Under the pieces are notes generated by a model. That model saw only the letters and a list, made by a program, of their open reading frames with translations. It did not search any database and was not told where the DNA came from. The position numbers were made by a program, and so were the translations under genes. A stretch of DNA of 64,000 nt from Verpa conica. Taxonomy: Eukaryota; Ascomycota; Pezizomycetes; Pezizales; Morchellaceae. Within the stretch, counting starts at the first letter, position 1, and the number at the start of each line of letters is the position of its first letter. The DNA is taken from assembly GCA_033030425.1 (NCBI GenBank), contig JAUFSD010000007.1, positions 310,001 through 374,000 of the forward strand, in the 5' to 3' direction. Below, one piece after another: positions 11,281 to 23,134 of the stretch.

Positions 11281-12597
11281 ACTGGCTCCTTGACCGGTCC
11301 TTCCAAAAGTGGCAATCTCCGTAATTCCTGATTTATGGTGGCAGCGAACTGACACTTCTCGGGCTTCTGTAAAGAGGGGGTTAGGATAGAATATGCTATC
11401 CGTTAACCGAAGAGATGTATCTGCTACTGCTGCTTGTTGTTAGTGATTACTGCTGCTGGTAGTTGATGCTTATTCTGCTGTTGAAGGAGAAAGGAAAGAA
11501 GGAGAAGAAGGAAAAGAAGAAGAAGGAGAGAAGGAGAGAGGAAGCTAGGGTGCGTGACAGGGGGAACCACAGATCAAAAACACCAGAACTTGTGCACTAC
11601 ATGCAGCAGCAGCAGAGTGTAAACAACAACAGCCGCGTTGCATACACTCACTCGCTCCAGTGGAGGTTGTCGCATTGTCAATTCTCCCCGCAAGCCGCAA
11701 GAGCTTGGTGGGGCACAAGGTTGTGGTCTAGCGCCAAAACCCATGTCCCCGCTGGTGGTGGTACCTGGCTTTAACACGGGAACCTGCGGAACAAGCTTCT
11801 CTTTCCCTTATTCCCCCGACGTTAGGGCTAATTGATTTCACCGATGGGGCTCTTGCAAGTGAGGACCCAACTTCTAAGCTTGAAATGGGTTTCTTTAGGA
11901 TTCTCACCTTCCGCACCCTAAAAACCACGTTGCTCTAAGAGAGCTGGGCTGAGTTGGCCAATGTGGTAGCTTCCGCTAGGATTTTGGGCTGCCATTAATT
12001 TTACCAGCTGTCAAATTCCAGCTGAAAATGTGCTATTGGGGTGCACATCGCAATTCGAGATTCACACCGCATACATAGAATCATTAGGAACTGCGCTGCA
12101 GCATGTAGCAGAGATTGCACAGATACCAGACTGCACAATATCTACGATCAGGTAGCCACAGCAGAGGTGACACTAGCTTCCATGCATGCATCTACGAGTA
12201 AAATAGGTCCATTACACATTGAATTTAGATTAAGTGGACTTATAACTTCTATTAACGAACCATCATCACACGTACATAACTACTTTTTTTCTTCCGGTAA
12301 AGTAAATGTAAAGCTTGAACAAACACCAGCTTTGTATATACACCATCGACTTACCTTTCATCCCTAGATTTCTTTTTCGCCTTTAGTCCCTAGATATTTG
12401 CTTAACCGCAATGAATTCAAAGAATCAAACACGCGCTCTTCAACCCAAAAATAGATGCTTTCAAAAACAGACTTCCACACCAACATCGTTCTGCTTTACA
12501 TCAAACGCCTACCAATAAGGAGGCCTTAACCCTGCCATCCCGCCTCCAGATGCAACATCCCCGTCTTCCTTTCTCCGCTGTCCAGAAACCTAACCCA
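11281..12597. other. Spacer between cdk1 promoter and sec24 3' end
   Basis: Contains the cdk1 promoter and leader (minus strand) and the 3' region of sec24. A purine-rich tract dominated by GAA/AAG lies at about 11482-11545, flanked by CTG/CAG-type triplets near 11420-11460 and 11600-11616. No conserved coding sequence was seen. Confidence 0.55.
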
Positions 12598-15500
12598 TCA
12601 GGCACATTTTAGCTCCTGCACCGGATTCACATCACTCTTATTATGGATCTACTACTTACCTCTAGTTGGATAAATTTATGGACATGCACCAACCAATCTA
12701 CGTAGCTCCTCTCCTCATTATTCCTATCCTCAACCAAGCTTCCGGCAAACTCGTACTCAGCACCATCTAAGCCTTGTCTAGCGAGCTGGACTGAGATTGA
12801 TTTGCTTCCACGCTGTGTCTTAAGGTATTGCATGATGTTGCGGACCTGTGCATTGAGGTGTGATTCCAAGGTAGGTAGCTCATACAAATTTGGATCAAGG
12901 TCGGTAAGGGAGGTAACATCAGGTCCAAAGAGATCTTGCAGTAGGTTTGGCGAAACCTGGCTGTGAATCCAAAGAAGGAGCATTTGACCATTGTCGATGA
13001 GGTAGCAGCCACCTTCTTCGATAAAACTATAAGAGGCGCGTATCGCAGTAGGGATTTTGAGGTGACCGGTCTCGTCGGCGAATCCATCCTGTGGATCAAG
13101 GGTTAAATTAACAAAGATGAGTTTGAAAAATGCAGTGGATTAAACTAACCTCTTCAGTCATACTATGAACTGGAAGAATTCTAGGGTAGAGATAGAGCTG
13201 GAGCTCACTAGGACCCATGCTTTTCAGCAGCCTCATCGAGTGTACTCTCATGTCACTCGTCACATTCCCTCCCCTAAATGCCCTGCACTTTAACAAAGCT
13301 AACACGTACATCCCGAACTCCTTCAAAGCCTCCGGCAATACCAACTGCCCTGGTGGAGTTCCAGTAGCGCTGATGTTCTTCCTATAGGCTGCTAAGATCT
13401 CAACGCACTTCTCTGTAAGTGCACCTCTTATCTCTTTCAACGGCTTCTCAATCATTCTGCTTGCAGCCTCACGAGCGAGTACTCCCAGAATTGCATCCTG
13501 ATCCGCCCACCTCGTTGCATCTCGCCCCTGCTCAGTAACAGCAGCCACCACATTACTGCATCTAACCCTCCTCTCACCACTCCTCGTAGTGTATAGCAAT
13601 GCGCTCTGGAAGTGTGCATCGATCTTTGAATCCAACTTTCCGTCGTAGCTGAACATGACAGAGATACATTTGTCTGCATCGATAGTGCCAAATTCAACAT
13701 CACCCGCATGGCTATGTTGTAGGAAGTTGCCATGATAACTCGACACTTGGAGGCCATTTGAGCAGCGAACCTTCATGAGGGCTTGATATCCAGTCTCTCT
13801 ATGGAAACTATGCGAAAACTCGGAACGAAGCTTGAAGGCATCACGGGTTGCGACAAAATTTGGATAGAAGAAGGTTTCTCCACCGGTTGTAGCTGAAATA
13901 TGGGCTACAGTTGCAACGTCGATATAGGCGCTTGGTGTTAGGAAGAAATCCACGCCTACTCCAGCCTCGACCATTTTCCCAGCTATCTTGCGCCATGCTG
14001 GGTGCTCGGTTTGGAACAATGCCTTCTCTTTATCTGTGTTGTATAGTTTTGAGTCCTCGCGGAGAAATAGGCGATGAGGACCCCACGTTGGTAACGTGGC
14101 AAGAGAACAAATGATCTTTCCACCGGTTCTCTCAAGGGCTGAAAGGGCAGCAGTCAAGGCTGGTAGAAGAGCTGGTTCTGGGTTCTTAATGTTTAGGAAG
14201 AGCTCAGGGAGTGCAGTCAGGAGGGATTCAATAACGGTTCTTTAGATACCAATTAGTTTTTTGATCTTCTTGAAACTCTTACGAGGTTCTTTACGTACCT
14301 CGACTCATAAGGATCCACAAATAGACCCTCACTAAGAGGAACAAAAGGGTCTTCAATGTCAGTCATGACCAACATTTGGGCTTGATCTAAGTTTGACTAC
14401 AGTTCATTCATCAATTAGCACTCGCAGTTTATAAATTTGCCTGTGGGATGTAACTCACATTCAAGTTGTAGAATTGTACTTCCTTGTCAAACGTACAAAT
14501 CCCAACCTTACATCCTTTCGGTAATCTTCTCCTTTTTCCTTCCTTTTCATCCTCTGATTCTTGTCCCTCTAAGCATGGCACATATGCACTTTCTCCATAA
14601 AGTGACTCTCTAATACCACCCACAACACTCTCCAAAACCCCCTTATTCACGGCATTTTCACCTACATCTACTAAGAACAACCACCTCATCGGTGTCCCTC
14701 CTTTCCCTTCGGAACCACCTGCTCCTTCACCATCTTTTTTTGCCCAGTACTCTTTTGGGACCACAAACTCCACCGTACCATTCATCAACTCTGGTCTTTG
14801 CATACGGTCCACTCTAGCACCAGCCATATCCACAGGCGAGTAATATTCATTAGGCACCTCGTTATTTGGAAATAAGCACATGTTGCACTGGAACTTCGCT
14901 CCACCTTGCAAAAATGTCATGAAAGGATTGATGTAAGTCCTGCACCGTCTACACCGTGGAGGCCCCATCTCCCCAAAGTCCAAAACCGGAATTGAATTCT
15001 CTTCTTCCTTCTGCTTCGCCAATGGATGTATCAAAAGCGCCAATGGCAATGACATCGATGCTAGAATTTCTGCCGTTGCTGGGATGGAATTGAGAGTTAG
15101 CCTACAGAATTTTGGCGATGCGTTTCCCTGGTCGTGGACGATGAAGTCTGAACTTGCATTCGGTGGTGCCTGCTTATCGAGTGTAGGGTAGATCGTTGTT
15201 CTGTAGTGTGCTGCGGCGAAATCACGGGAAAGCGGGATAGACGGAATCGAATTTGGATCAATCTTGCCCCCTTGTTGGCTGACAGATGATGCCTGGTTTG
15301 GGCGGGCAGCGAATGCTGCAGGGTTAGTTCCTGTCGGTGGGATATATGGCTGGTTCGCTGGAACTGGGAATTGGGAACTACCCCCGAGGCCTGGGGATTG
15401 TATTGTCTGCTGCTGGCCAAGGAATTGGGAAGGTATATGGGATGTAAGCCCCGGTGAATATGGAGGAAGATTGCCACTGGGAGCAGATTCTGGGGCTTGA

Positions 15501-15943
15501 CCGAGATCATGGTATGCTCTTGCCTTCTTTCGAGAAGCTTTAGAGATGGTTCCCGGAGTAGCTCCGACACCTCCGGCAAGATCCATACCGGACATGGCTC
15601 CCGTTAGTCCGCCGACATCACCCCCGGGTGCTCCATAAGGGCTAGGATTCTGCGGGGGAGGACCATATCCAGCTTGCGGTTGGTATGGAGAGGCTGAGGT
15701 AGGGGGGGCTTGGCCGTAAGGAGCTTGGCCGTAGGGTCCCTGGTTTTGATACGGAGAAGGTGCCTGACCAGGAGCTTGACCATATGGTGACGGTTGTTGA
15801 TAGGGAGAACCACCAGTTTGCTGGTAGCCCGTTGGAGGGGGAGCTACAGTAGGCCGAGCTTGCTGCTGCGACTGAGGCGGGTTTGGGTTGTTCGCATCTG
15901 GTTCGTCAGCCCCAAGGGCGTAGTACATGGCCATTTCTGCCAT
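12598..15943 (-). CDS. sec24: COPII coat cargo adaptor Sec24
   Basis: Exons in order: 15943-14459, 14396-14299, 14239-13150, 13088-12660 and a proposed last 12615-12598; 1039 residues. The N-terminal ~130 residues are a Pro/Gln/Gly/Tyr-rich disordered region (repeated YGQAP-like units). Then comes the Sec23/Sec24 zinc finger ([11 protein letters not shown] ... CNMC), the trunk domain ([23 protein letters not shown]), the beta-sandwich and helical domains, and the C-terminal gelsolin fold ([29 protein letters not shown]). Sec24 recruits cargo at ER exit sites as a heterodimer with Sec23. The 3' end is ambiguous: a consensus GTAAGT donor at 12659 allows a 44-nt intron and a tail ending ELKCA, while reading through ends at 12627 with ten different residues. 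Everything up to that point is firm. Confidence 0.93.
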
Positions 15944-16571
15944 GATTGAAGGAGTCCGGGTGTGACCTGATTAATGGGAGCTTCCGAGTAAGTAATGGTG
16001 GATATAGCTTTGAAGGGTCACAAAGATGGAATCAAAAATAAAGAACTTGAAGACAGACTGCTGAGCTTTGATTTCTTCACTTCGACCAAATTCAGCGGGG
16101 TAAGTAGGGGAAATGTTGTTTAGGGGGGGAGATTTCCGGATTAAAAAGATAGGTATTTGAGACTTGCAGGGTGTTGCAGACGACAAATTGACCATGTAAG
16201 ACTTGACTGGACGTTTTCATAAAAGCCACCTTGCCCGCAACTATTCCACGTGACAATGAAATCTTAAGACTACTAGCCACATGTTACCCGGCAAAGGGTT
16301 CAGGGTAGTAAAGCTTGGCACCTATCAGCCACAGTCAAATTGTAGGAGGAAGCCGTTCTCAGCCTCCCCTCCAGTTGAGCTTTCCCTTCCCTCGTTCCCT
16401 CCACCCACCCTTTCTGCTGCTGCTGCTGGTGCTGTCTCGCTCGTCACTCGCCCATCTCTTATACACCATTCTCCAACTTCAACCCCACTACTGGTTCACC
16501 CCGCCTCCCAATACCAGCTATTCCGAAATACATACAAAGAGCTACAGAACATCTATAGTCCTGTGGACAAA
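15944..16571. promoter_or_regulatory. Divergent promoter between sec24 and rpd3
   Basis: A 628-bp spacer between two divergent start codons. It carries a CACGTG palindrome at 16247-16252, a binding core for basic helix-loop-helix factors. A C/T-rich block with CTG repeats at about 16375-16440 probably belongs to the rpd3 leader. Assignment of the site to either gene is open. Confidence 0.45.
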
Positions 16572-19131
16572 ATGACCCAGTACGGCGCTCCCATCGACCC
16601 GCCGTCAACAAACGGGTCATCCAATGCGAAACGTGTGGCATATGTTAGTCTTTCCCTCATTATCACCATTCGCGCCCTCAAATTGTTTTATGATCTTGTT
16701 ACTAATTATTATCTGCTTAAAGTTCTATGATTGTAAGTTCAACTAGAGACTCCCACTTTGAATCGCGTTTCTACCGGCTGCGTAGCCATGGGCCTTCTCC
16801 AAGACAAGCGAAACAGCGAAACTTTAAAGATGCGATTTAACTAACCTGAGTATTCTTTTTTTTGCAATAGCCGATGTAGGGTATGTATCCCCAAGATTGC
16901 TGCTATCGCTTGTTCTGTCGCTCACGTATTTCTCAGAAACTATGCCTATGTTGCTGGCCACCCTATGAAGCCCCACAGAATACGAATGACCCACAGCTTG
17001 ATTATGAACTACGGTCTCTACAAGAAGATGGAGATTTATGTAATGATCCTTGTAATGATTCATCACTACTTATCGCTAATACTTTCATTGACTTCAGCGA
17101 GCAAAACCCGCAACAAAACAAGAAATGTGCCAATTCCATACGGATGAATACGTTGATTTTCTTTCAAAAGTCACTCCAGATAATATGGAACAATACGCAA
17201 AAGAGCAAGGGAAGTACAACGTAGGTGACGATTGTCCGGTCTTTGATGGGTTGTTCGAGTTTTGCGGAATCTCTGGAGGTGGAAGTATGGAGGGTGCCGC
17301 TAGGCTCAATCGTGGAAAATGTGATATTGCCATTAATTGGGCTGGAGGACTGCATCACGCGAAGAAGAGCGAAGCCTCTGGGTTCTGTTATATTAATGGT
17401 TAGTTTTACTGCCCTTCGCGCACCTGCGGTTATGCTATTTGTGCTCACCTGAATTCTTCATAGACATTGTCCTTGGTATCATTGAGCTCCTACGCTATAA
17501 ACAGCGTGTTCTATATATTGATATTGATGTTCACCATGGTGACGGAGTTGAGGAGGCTTTCTATACGACCGATCGCGTTATGACCGTCTCCTTCCACAAG
17601 TACGGAGAATACTTCCCCGGTACTGGTGAACTCCGCGATATTGGTGTCGGTCAAGGCAAGCACTACGCTGTTAATTTCCCTCTCCGTGACGGTATTACCG
17701 ATGTCACCTATAAAGAAGTATTTGAGCCTGTGATTGGTCATGTTATGGAATATTATAGACCAGACGCTGTGGTCTTGCAGTGTGGTGCCGACAGTTTATC
17801 CGGTGACAGGCTCGGATGTTTCAATTTGAGTATGGCTGGACACGCGAACTGCGTTGAGTTTGTCAAGAAATTCAACTTGCCGACTCTGGTAGTTGGTGGA
17901 GGAGGCTACACAATGAGGAACGTTAGTAGAGCCTGGACCTACGAAACTGGTATCTTAGTGAATCACAAAGTCGGCCCAGATCTACCATACAGTGATTTCT
18001 ATGAGGTGAGTCACTTCTTCCAAAATTGTTAACCCTAAACTCTAATGCTGACAATTGTAGTACTTTGGTCCTGACTATGAACTTGACGTTCGCCCCTCTA
18101 ATATGGAAAATCTTAACTCCCGTGAATACCTCGAAAAGATTAAAACCGCCGTCCTCCAAAATCTCGAACGTACCCGCCACGCACCTAGTGTACAAATGAC
18201 GGATGTTGGGAAAGGACTCACAGAACAGGAAGAAGAAAATGATGCGATGCTCGACGACGAGGAAGAAGACACAATTGGCATGGACAGACGTCACACTCAG
18301 CGCAGATGGGATCGCAATATTGAGAAAGATGGAGAACTTATGTCAGATTCTGAAGATGAGGAGATGGAAAGCTCTCTCGGTATCCGACGACAAGGCAAGA
18401 AACGTCGTAGGAACGAAGGTAACTTTAAGGACACTGGATCTGGCACAGGCTCTGGCATGGCAACTCCTCTCGGGGGTGGCCTTGGCGACAGCGCGGCACC
18501 GAGTGAAGTCGGCAGTAAAACAGGATCTAGCAGCGGTTCTGGGGCACAGAAGAACCTCGCAGCTCTCCAGAAAGAAGACGCAGCTAAAGACAGCGAGGAA
18601 GATCAAAACCTAGCTGAATACGACGAGGAACTAGAAGCTATTAGGAAGGAAGCTGAGGAGGGTGAGGCAACAGGTGCAGACGATGACGGCGATGTAGAAA
18701 TGAGTGATGACGCTCCTCCACCGGCAGCTAAAGCATCAGGATTTGGCATGGACGGTGCAAAGGATGATGAGGAAATGGCCGATGCTACTGTTGCCCCCCC
18801 TGCTGCAACCTCGCCAAAAGCTGCCCCCGTAGCTGAAAAGCCTGAACCCATCAAATCGAAATCGCCTACACCTGCCCCACCGGCAACTGCAACTCCACCA
18901 CCCGCCGAGAAGCCTACCGAGAAGCCTGAGCCTGCTCCTATACCAGCACCAGTAGTAGCTCCACCAAAGCCGATCGAGGGCTTAAGTGGCGCAAACGCAA
19001 TCCCTGGACTAACACTGGCACAAGCAGCGGAAGATGCGGCAGCAGCAGCAAAAGCAGCCGAGGAGACAAGCGCAGAAAGGGACAAGGGCCCAGCAAGTCC
19101 AAAACCTAAGGAGGAGGATAAGAAAGTATAG
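16572..19131 (+). CDS. rpd3: Class I histone deacetylase Rpd3
   Basis: Seven exons: 16572-16643, 16723-16732, 16871-16880, 16937-17039, 17098-17398, 17464-18005, 18061-19131; 702 residues. The core reads [20 protein letters not shown], then [20 protein letters not shown], with the catalytic region [19 protein letters not shown], the zinc/active-site segment [15 protein letters not shown] and GGGGYTMRN. This is the zinc-dependent lysine deacetylase that works in the Rpd3/Sin3 repressor complexes. Two consecutive microexons of exactly 10 nt encode the FYDSDVG segment and are needed to keep the conserved frame. From about residue 420 the protein continues as a long acidic, then Pro/Ala/Lys-rich tail, much longer than in yeast Rpd3 but typical of the extended RpdA proteins of filamentous fungi. 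The long antisense Ala-rich frame over this tail is a shadow. Confidence 0.95.
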
Positions 19132-20281
19132 TTGTTTTTAGCCAACTAAGATATTTCTTTTCTTCTATTCTATCCGTTTCCCCCACTTTTGGCTGCTGCT
19201 CATCCAGTGAAATAATCTGGGGTTTAGCTATTTTTTTGTGAGATCCTTTGTGTTATTTTGAGTAAGGGACAATGATGGAAGAGCTAAGGGGTAATGTCTG
19301 GGTGGTGGGTGGAATGTGGGTTGGAGGCGGTGTGGTTTCTGGAATATTTTCCCTATCCGTATTTATGTTTGTGTACTCTATGTCACTTCCTATTGCTCTT
19401 TTTCTAAGGTTCCTTTCGTTTTTGGTAAAAAATAAGCTCTTAAACCAATCTCTAGGAAGTGGAAATGACGAGGGGATTTCCGCGAGTGAGACTATATGAT
19501 GCTCAACTAGTCTTTTATATTCTTTGTACCTCCTGCTAGACTGCAAAATCAAAGCCTAGCTATACCCACGGAGGGTCGGGTTTATCTTCCCGCTTTTTTA
19601 TCTTTCCCAGTCTCGTGTACTAGTGACTGCAAACTATTCATGTATAAAGTGCTGCCTCATAAACCACATTGCCCTTTATCACTCTCTCTCATTATAAATA
19701 CAGCAGTAAATTTCAAGATCTCTAAGAGGGTATATTTGTAGCTATGTGGCTAGCTAGTGTACTAGCGAGGCCGAAAGGTATATTGGTCACGTGATTTATC
19801 TTTGGTGAGAGGAATAGGATCACCACCAAAGGTAGATTATGTGACGAATATATATCTGGCACTACCTGAGGTGCCTTGCGCTCTTGGACCCTCTGGATTA
19901 GGAATGAACCAGCTACCTTCACGAGATTAACACTACAGTGCAAATGGTATACTATGATTAGTTCATTCATTCATCCACAGTGCAAATAAGAGATAAGGGG
20001 ATATCATTCGAGTGATATCGTATGATTGGGAGGGCCTGGGGTGGGTTTTCATCGTTGGAAGGATCCTAGTGTATAAATCTAAGTACTTATATAAGTCTTG
20101 GGGATAGCCCTCGAGTTTAACTCTTATTCAGCTCACATAATACTGGACTCTTACTACAAGAGAAATTATTAGGGTTCAAACACTTGACTGAAAAAGAAGT
20201 TTTGAATTGTTTTTCTTGAGTATTATTTTGATTCAAACATGGCAGGTATCCATCAAATTTCCCAATCCTCACACCATATAC
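19132..20281. other. Convergent spacer between rpd3 and uS10
   Basis: 3' flanks of rpd3 (+) and the uS10 gene (-). It contains an 8-bp palindrome TCACGTGA at 19787-19794, although no gene start lies nearby, and otherwise AT-rich sequence without coding features on either strand. Confidence 0.5.
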
Positions 20282-20747
20282 TTAAGCAGCAATGGTAACC
20301 TCAACCTCGACACCGGCCTCAATGTTGATAATGATCTGCTTAACGACTTCTGTAGGGGCATTGAGACTATCATAAATTAGTATCTAAGTAGAAGCCTGAG
20401 AAAACTTATAAATTGGTACATACTCAATCAAACGCTTGTGAATCCTCATCTCGAAGCAATCCCAGGTCTTTGAACCCTCACCACAGGGGGTTTTACGGGT
20501 AGTAACCTTGAGGACACGGGTAGGAAGGCGGACGGGGCCTTTGACCCGGAGGTTCTTGGACTTGGCACGCTCGATCAGGTCAGAGGTAACTGTAACCCAT
20601 TAGTAACAATTTCAGAACCCTGGTGGTAAAGGTGGAGGCCTTACCCTTCTCGAGGGCCTGGACCTTGCGGGAAGTCAAAGTGATGCGGATCCGGTGGATC
20701 TTGGGCCCTTCCCCGAACTCGCCCTTCTCTGGCTTATTGTAAGACAT
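20282..20747 (-). CDS. rps20: Small-subunit ribosomal protein uS10 (yeast Rps20)
   Basis: Three exons in order: 20747-20645, 20589-20424, 20366-20282; 117 residues. The product starts [20 protein letters not shown], has [20 protein letters not shown], the loop [20 protein letters not shown] followed by [19 protein letters not shown], and ends [17 protein letters not shown]. These are the universal uS10 fold and its hairpin loop. It sits in the head of the 40S subunit. Junction phases 1 and 2 are consistent and the length is normal. A telobox-like element lies about 165 bp upstream of the start codon. Confidence 0.96.
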
Positions 20748-21480
20748 TGTGGGCGAAAAGATTAGTAGGTAATCTCGACTGTTGAGGGTGGCGTTGGTGT
20801 TGTTTGTGTTGCGGAAGAAAGTTTGCGAAATTTCGGTAGACTGGGGTGGTATTGGCGTAAGGGAAGATTTGTGTGTGGAGGGGTTATGCCCTGAGACTGC
20901 TGGACAATCAGGGTTAGGGTTTTCACAATTTCTAGAAGAGTTATATGTATCTGTATTTCGGATTTCCTAGCGTAATAGAGTAAAGGCAGCCGGGTTAATT
21001 GGTTTCTCTTCGGGGTTCTTAGCTGGGTTTCTGGTATGGGTATTGGAGAACCGTAGCAGGGGTCTGGGTGGAAGGACGGAATATGCCGGCATTTGGCTAC
21101 CTCAATGTTTGATACCCAAGATGACGTCTGATTAAATTGTTTGTGATGGATATGTATGTACCTGCATATAAGGACTTTGAGGTACGGTATCTTGTTCTTT
21201 TCTAGATGAAAATATTTAAATACGGAAGCTATTCTACAATTAATATTTAGAGTGGGCGGAGGGGGAAAGTATTCATTAGAGCTGCTGGGCTACATTTATT
21301 CCATTCGAATAAACATGTATTCAACTTCAAGCATAGATGTAAGTTTGCGTACGATCTGTGACCACCTCTATCCTCTCTCATTCCATAAATACTCTGCCAC
21401 TATCACCTATCCTCTCTCGTCCCACAAATAATCTACCACAGTCATCCATCCATCCATCTCCATCCCCCATCCCTATTAAG
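20748..21480. other. Divergent spacer between uS10 and ankyrin gene
   Basis: The left part is the uS10 promoter and leader with the telobox noted separately. The right part, near 21360-21480, is C/T-rich with repeated CCATCC-like units and is probably the leader of the ankyrin gene. The frame of that gene stays open back to 21358 but has no ATG before 21481. Confidence 0.5.
20911..20922. promoter_or_regulatory. Telobox GGGTTAGGGTTT upstream of uS10
   Basis: On the coding strand of uS10 this reads AAACCCTAACCC, 164-175 bp before the start codon. Telomere-repeat boxes are established promoter elements of ribosomal-protein genes in several fungi, so the placement fits. Binding is not shown by sequence alone. 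Confidence 0.55.
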
Positions 21481-23004
21481 ATGGCCCAGTCAATCAATCC
21501 TCCTATAATTCCCTTAAACTCCTCTCTCACAAGCCTTTTCAGGCTCCCAAATGAGCTCCTTACCCTCATTGCAAATGTGTCTACCCCTGGCGCCCTCGCC
21601 AACCTCATGTTAACAAACAAACATCTATTCCTCATCTGTGATCCGGTCATCCAAGAAAAGGCAATGGAAACTTCCTATTACACAACCGTAGCCCTCTTCT
21701 GGGCGGCTGCTATAGGAAACAAGAAATTCCTTTTGAAACTTCTCGCAAACACTGATTCGGTCGAGGTTATCGATGTCACCGGACCTCGTCAATTCTCGCG
21801 GGCTGACCTCAGGCCTGGAATGTTTAAAGTTGTTCCCCAAAAGCCTGTTGAGGACCTGGTAGAATTCGTACTCAAAAAGGGGATAAAACTGTTGCTTCGT
21901 AAGACCCATAGGTCCGCATATACCTCGTCCATCTCCTGGGCCGCAGAAAACAGCCACATGGGATTATTGAAGTTAGCGTTGGAGAAGGGCACCAAAGTCG
22001 ATCAGCGGAACCACCTCGGTCAACCACCTCTCCACATCGCACTCTTAAATGGGAATGAGAGTATGGCAAGGTGTCTCTTGACAGAATTCTCGGCAAAAGT
22101 GAACACCGTCGATCAAAATTCTAAAACCCCACTTATTCTTGCACTCCAACATTGTCACAAGGTTGTGGGGTTGTTGCTCGAGCTAGGTGCAAATCCGCAG
22201 TACAGGATTGATACCCAACCTCAGAGAGGGTGGAGGCCACTCCATTTTGCTGCTTCTGTATGCAATGAAGAGGCAGTGAAATTACTGCTCGATTACGGTG
22301 CAAGTCCAGATACAGGCATGGGATCTGACACCCCACTTCATATCGCCGCCGGCGAAAAGAATGGAGGTGATATCGTTAAGCTCCTACTCAAAGCCGGCCC
22401 GTCCCCCATTTCCAGATGCTCAGGCTGGACAACTCCCTTTGAACTCGCAGAAGCTTCAGGGAACTCAGCGGTAGGGGAGTTGCTTTGTGCATTGTGGGAC
22501 AGCGGTGCTTCTAAGCCTCTATCTGATGGCCGCACGTTCACCCATCTTGCTGCTCGCTATTCGCAGATGGGATTATTGACGCAACTACTCGACATGAAGT
22601 GTGATATTGAGGAGGAAGATGCCGTTGGCCGACGCCCCCTACATTCCGCTGCTGCATCCTCTAGTAATGTAGCTGCAATAGCGCTCGTAGCTGCGGGTGC
22701 GGAGCTAGACTGTATCGATCACGCTGGCCAGACCCCATTACATATAGCTGCAACAGTTTCTGGGCTAGAAGTGTATAGTACCTTGTTAGAACTCGGGTCG
22801 AGGTGTGCGCTCGAAAGGGATTTGACGGGCAAGACTGCGGTCCATACTGCGGCATGGACGATTGAATGTCCTAGATGTGCGTGGGGCGGATGGGATGGAT
22901 ATCAGAGGAGGGATATGTCGAGGAGAGTAGAGGAGAGGGAGAGGCAGCTTTTGAAGGAGGTTTGTGACGTTAGGGCGAGGCTGGGAGGATATTTGTTGGG
23001 GTGA
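21481..23004 (+). CDS. F-box-like protein with about nine ankyrin repeats
   Basis: Single exon, 507 residues from the ATG at 21481; the frame is open upstream but without another ATG. Residues ~19-62 (FRLPNELLTLIANVSTPGAL ... LMLTNKHLF) look like a short F-box: LPxELL, then a helix with repeated Leu. From about residue 180 there are about nine ankyrin repeats, recognisable by TPLHIAA-type turns: PPLHIALLNG, TPLILALQHC, RPLHFAASVC, TPLHIAAGEK, FTHLAARYSQ, RPLHSAAASS, TPLHIAATVS, TAVHTAAWTI. F-box plus ankyrin proteins usually act as substrate receptors of SCF ubiquitin ligases, but this F-box is weak, so only a protein-binding role is safe. Such genes are often expanded in filamentous ascomycetes. 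Confidence 0.88.
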   Translation: MAQSINPPIIPLNSSLTSLFRLPNELLTLIANVSTPGALANLMLTNKHLFLICDPVIQEKAMETSYYTTVALFWAAAIGNKKFLLKLLANTDSVEVIDVTGPRQFSRADLRPGMFKVVPQKPVEDLVEFVLKKGIKLLLRKTHRSAYTSSISWAAENSHMGLLKLALEKGTKVDQRNHLGQPPLHIALLNGNESMARCLLTEFSAKVNTVDQNSKTPLILALQHCHKVVGLLLELGANPQYRIDTQPQRGWRPLHFAASVCNEEAVKLLLDYGASPDTGMGSDTPLHIAAGEKNGGDIVKLLLKAGPSPISRCSGWTTPFELAEASGNSAVGELLCALWDSGASKPLSDGRTFTHLAARYSQMGLLTQLLDMKCDIEEEDAVGRRPLHSAAASSSNVAAIALVAAGAELDCIDHAGQTPLHIAATVSGLEVYSTLLELGSRCALERDLTGKTAVHTAAWTIECPRCAWGGWDGYQRRDMSRRVEERERQLLKEVCDVRARLGGYLLG

Positions 23005-23134
23005 TTGAAGGGTAGTTGGTTTTGTGGCAATTGGCAGAAAATTTAAGTGGTAGATAGTCTTACTACGCCGACAAGTTTCTCATAATTATTATTACTTTAT
23101 CAAGTTCTATTGACGGAATTCTCCGTCTCCCAAA

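Noticed and set aside
18603..19145. 180-codon minus-strand Ala/Ser-rich frame
   Set aside because: It is antisense to the rpd3 tail; the low-complexity acidic and proline codons keep the opposite strand open.
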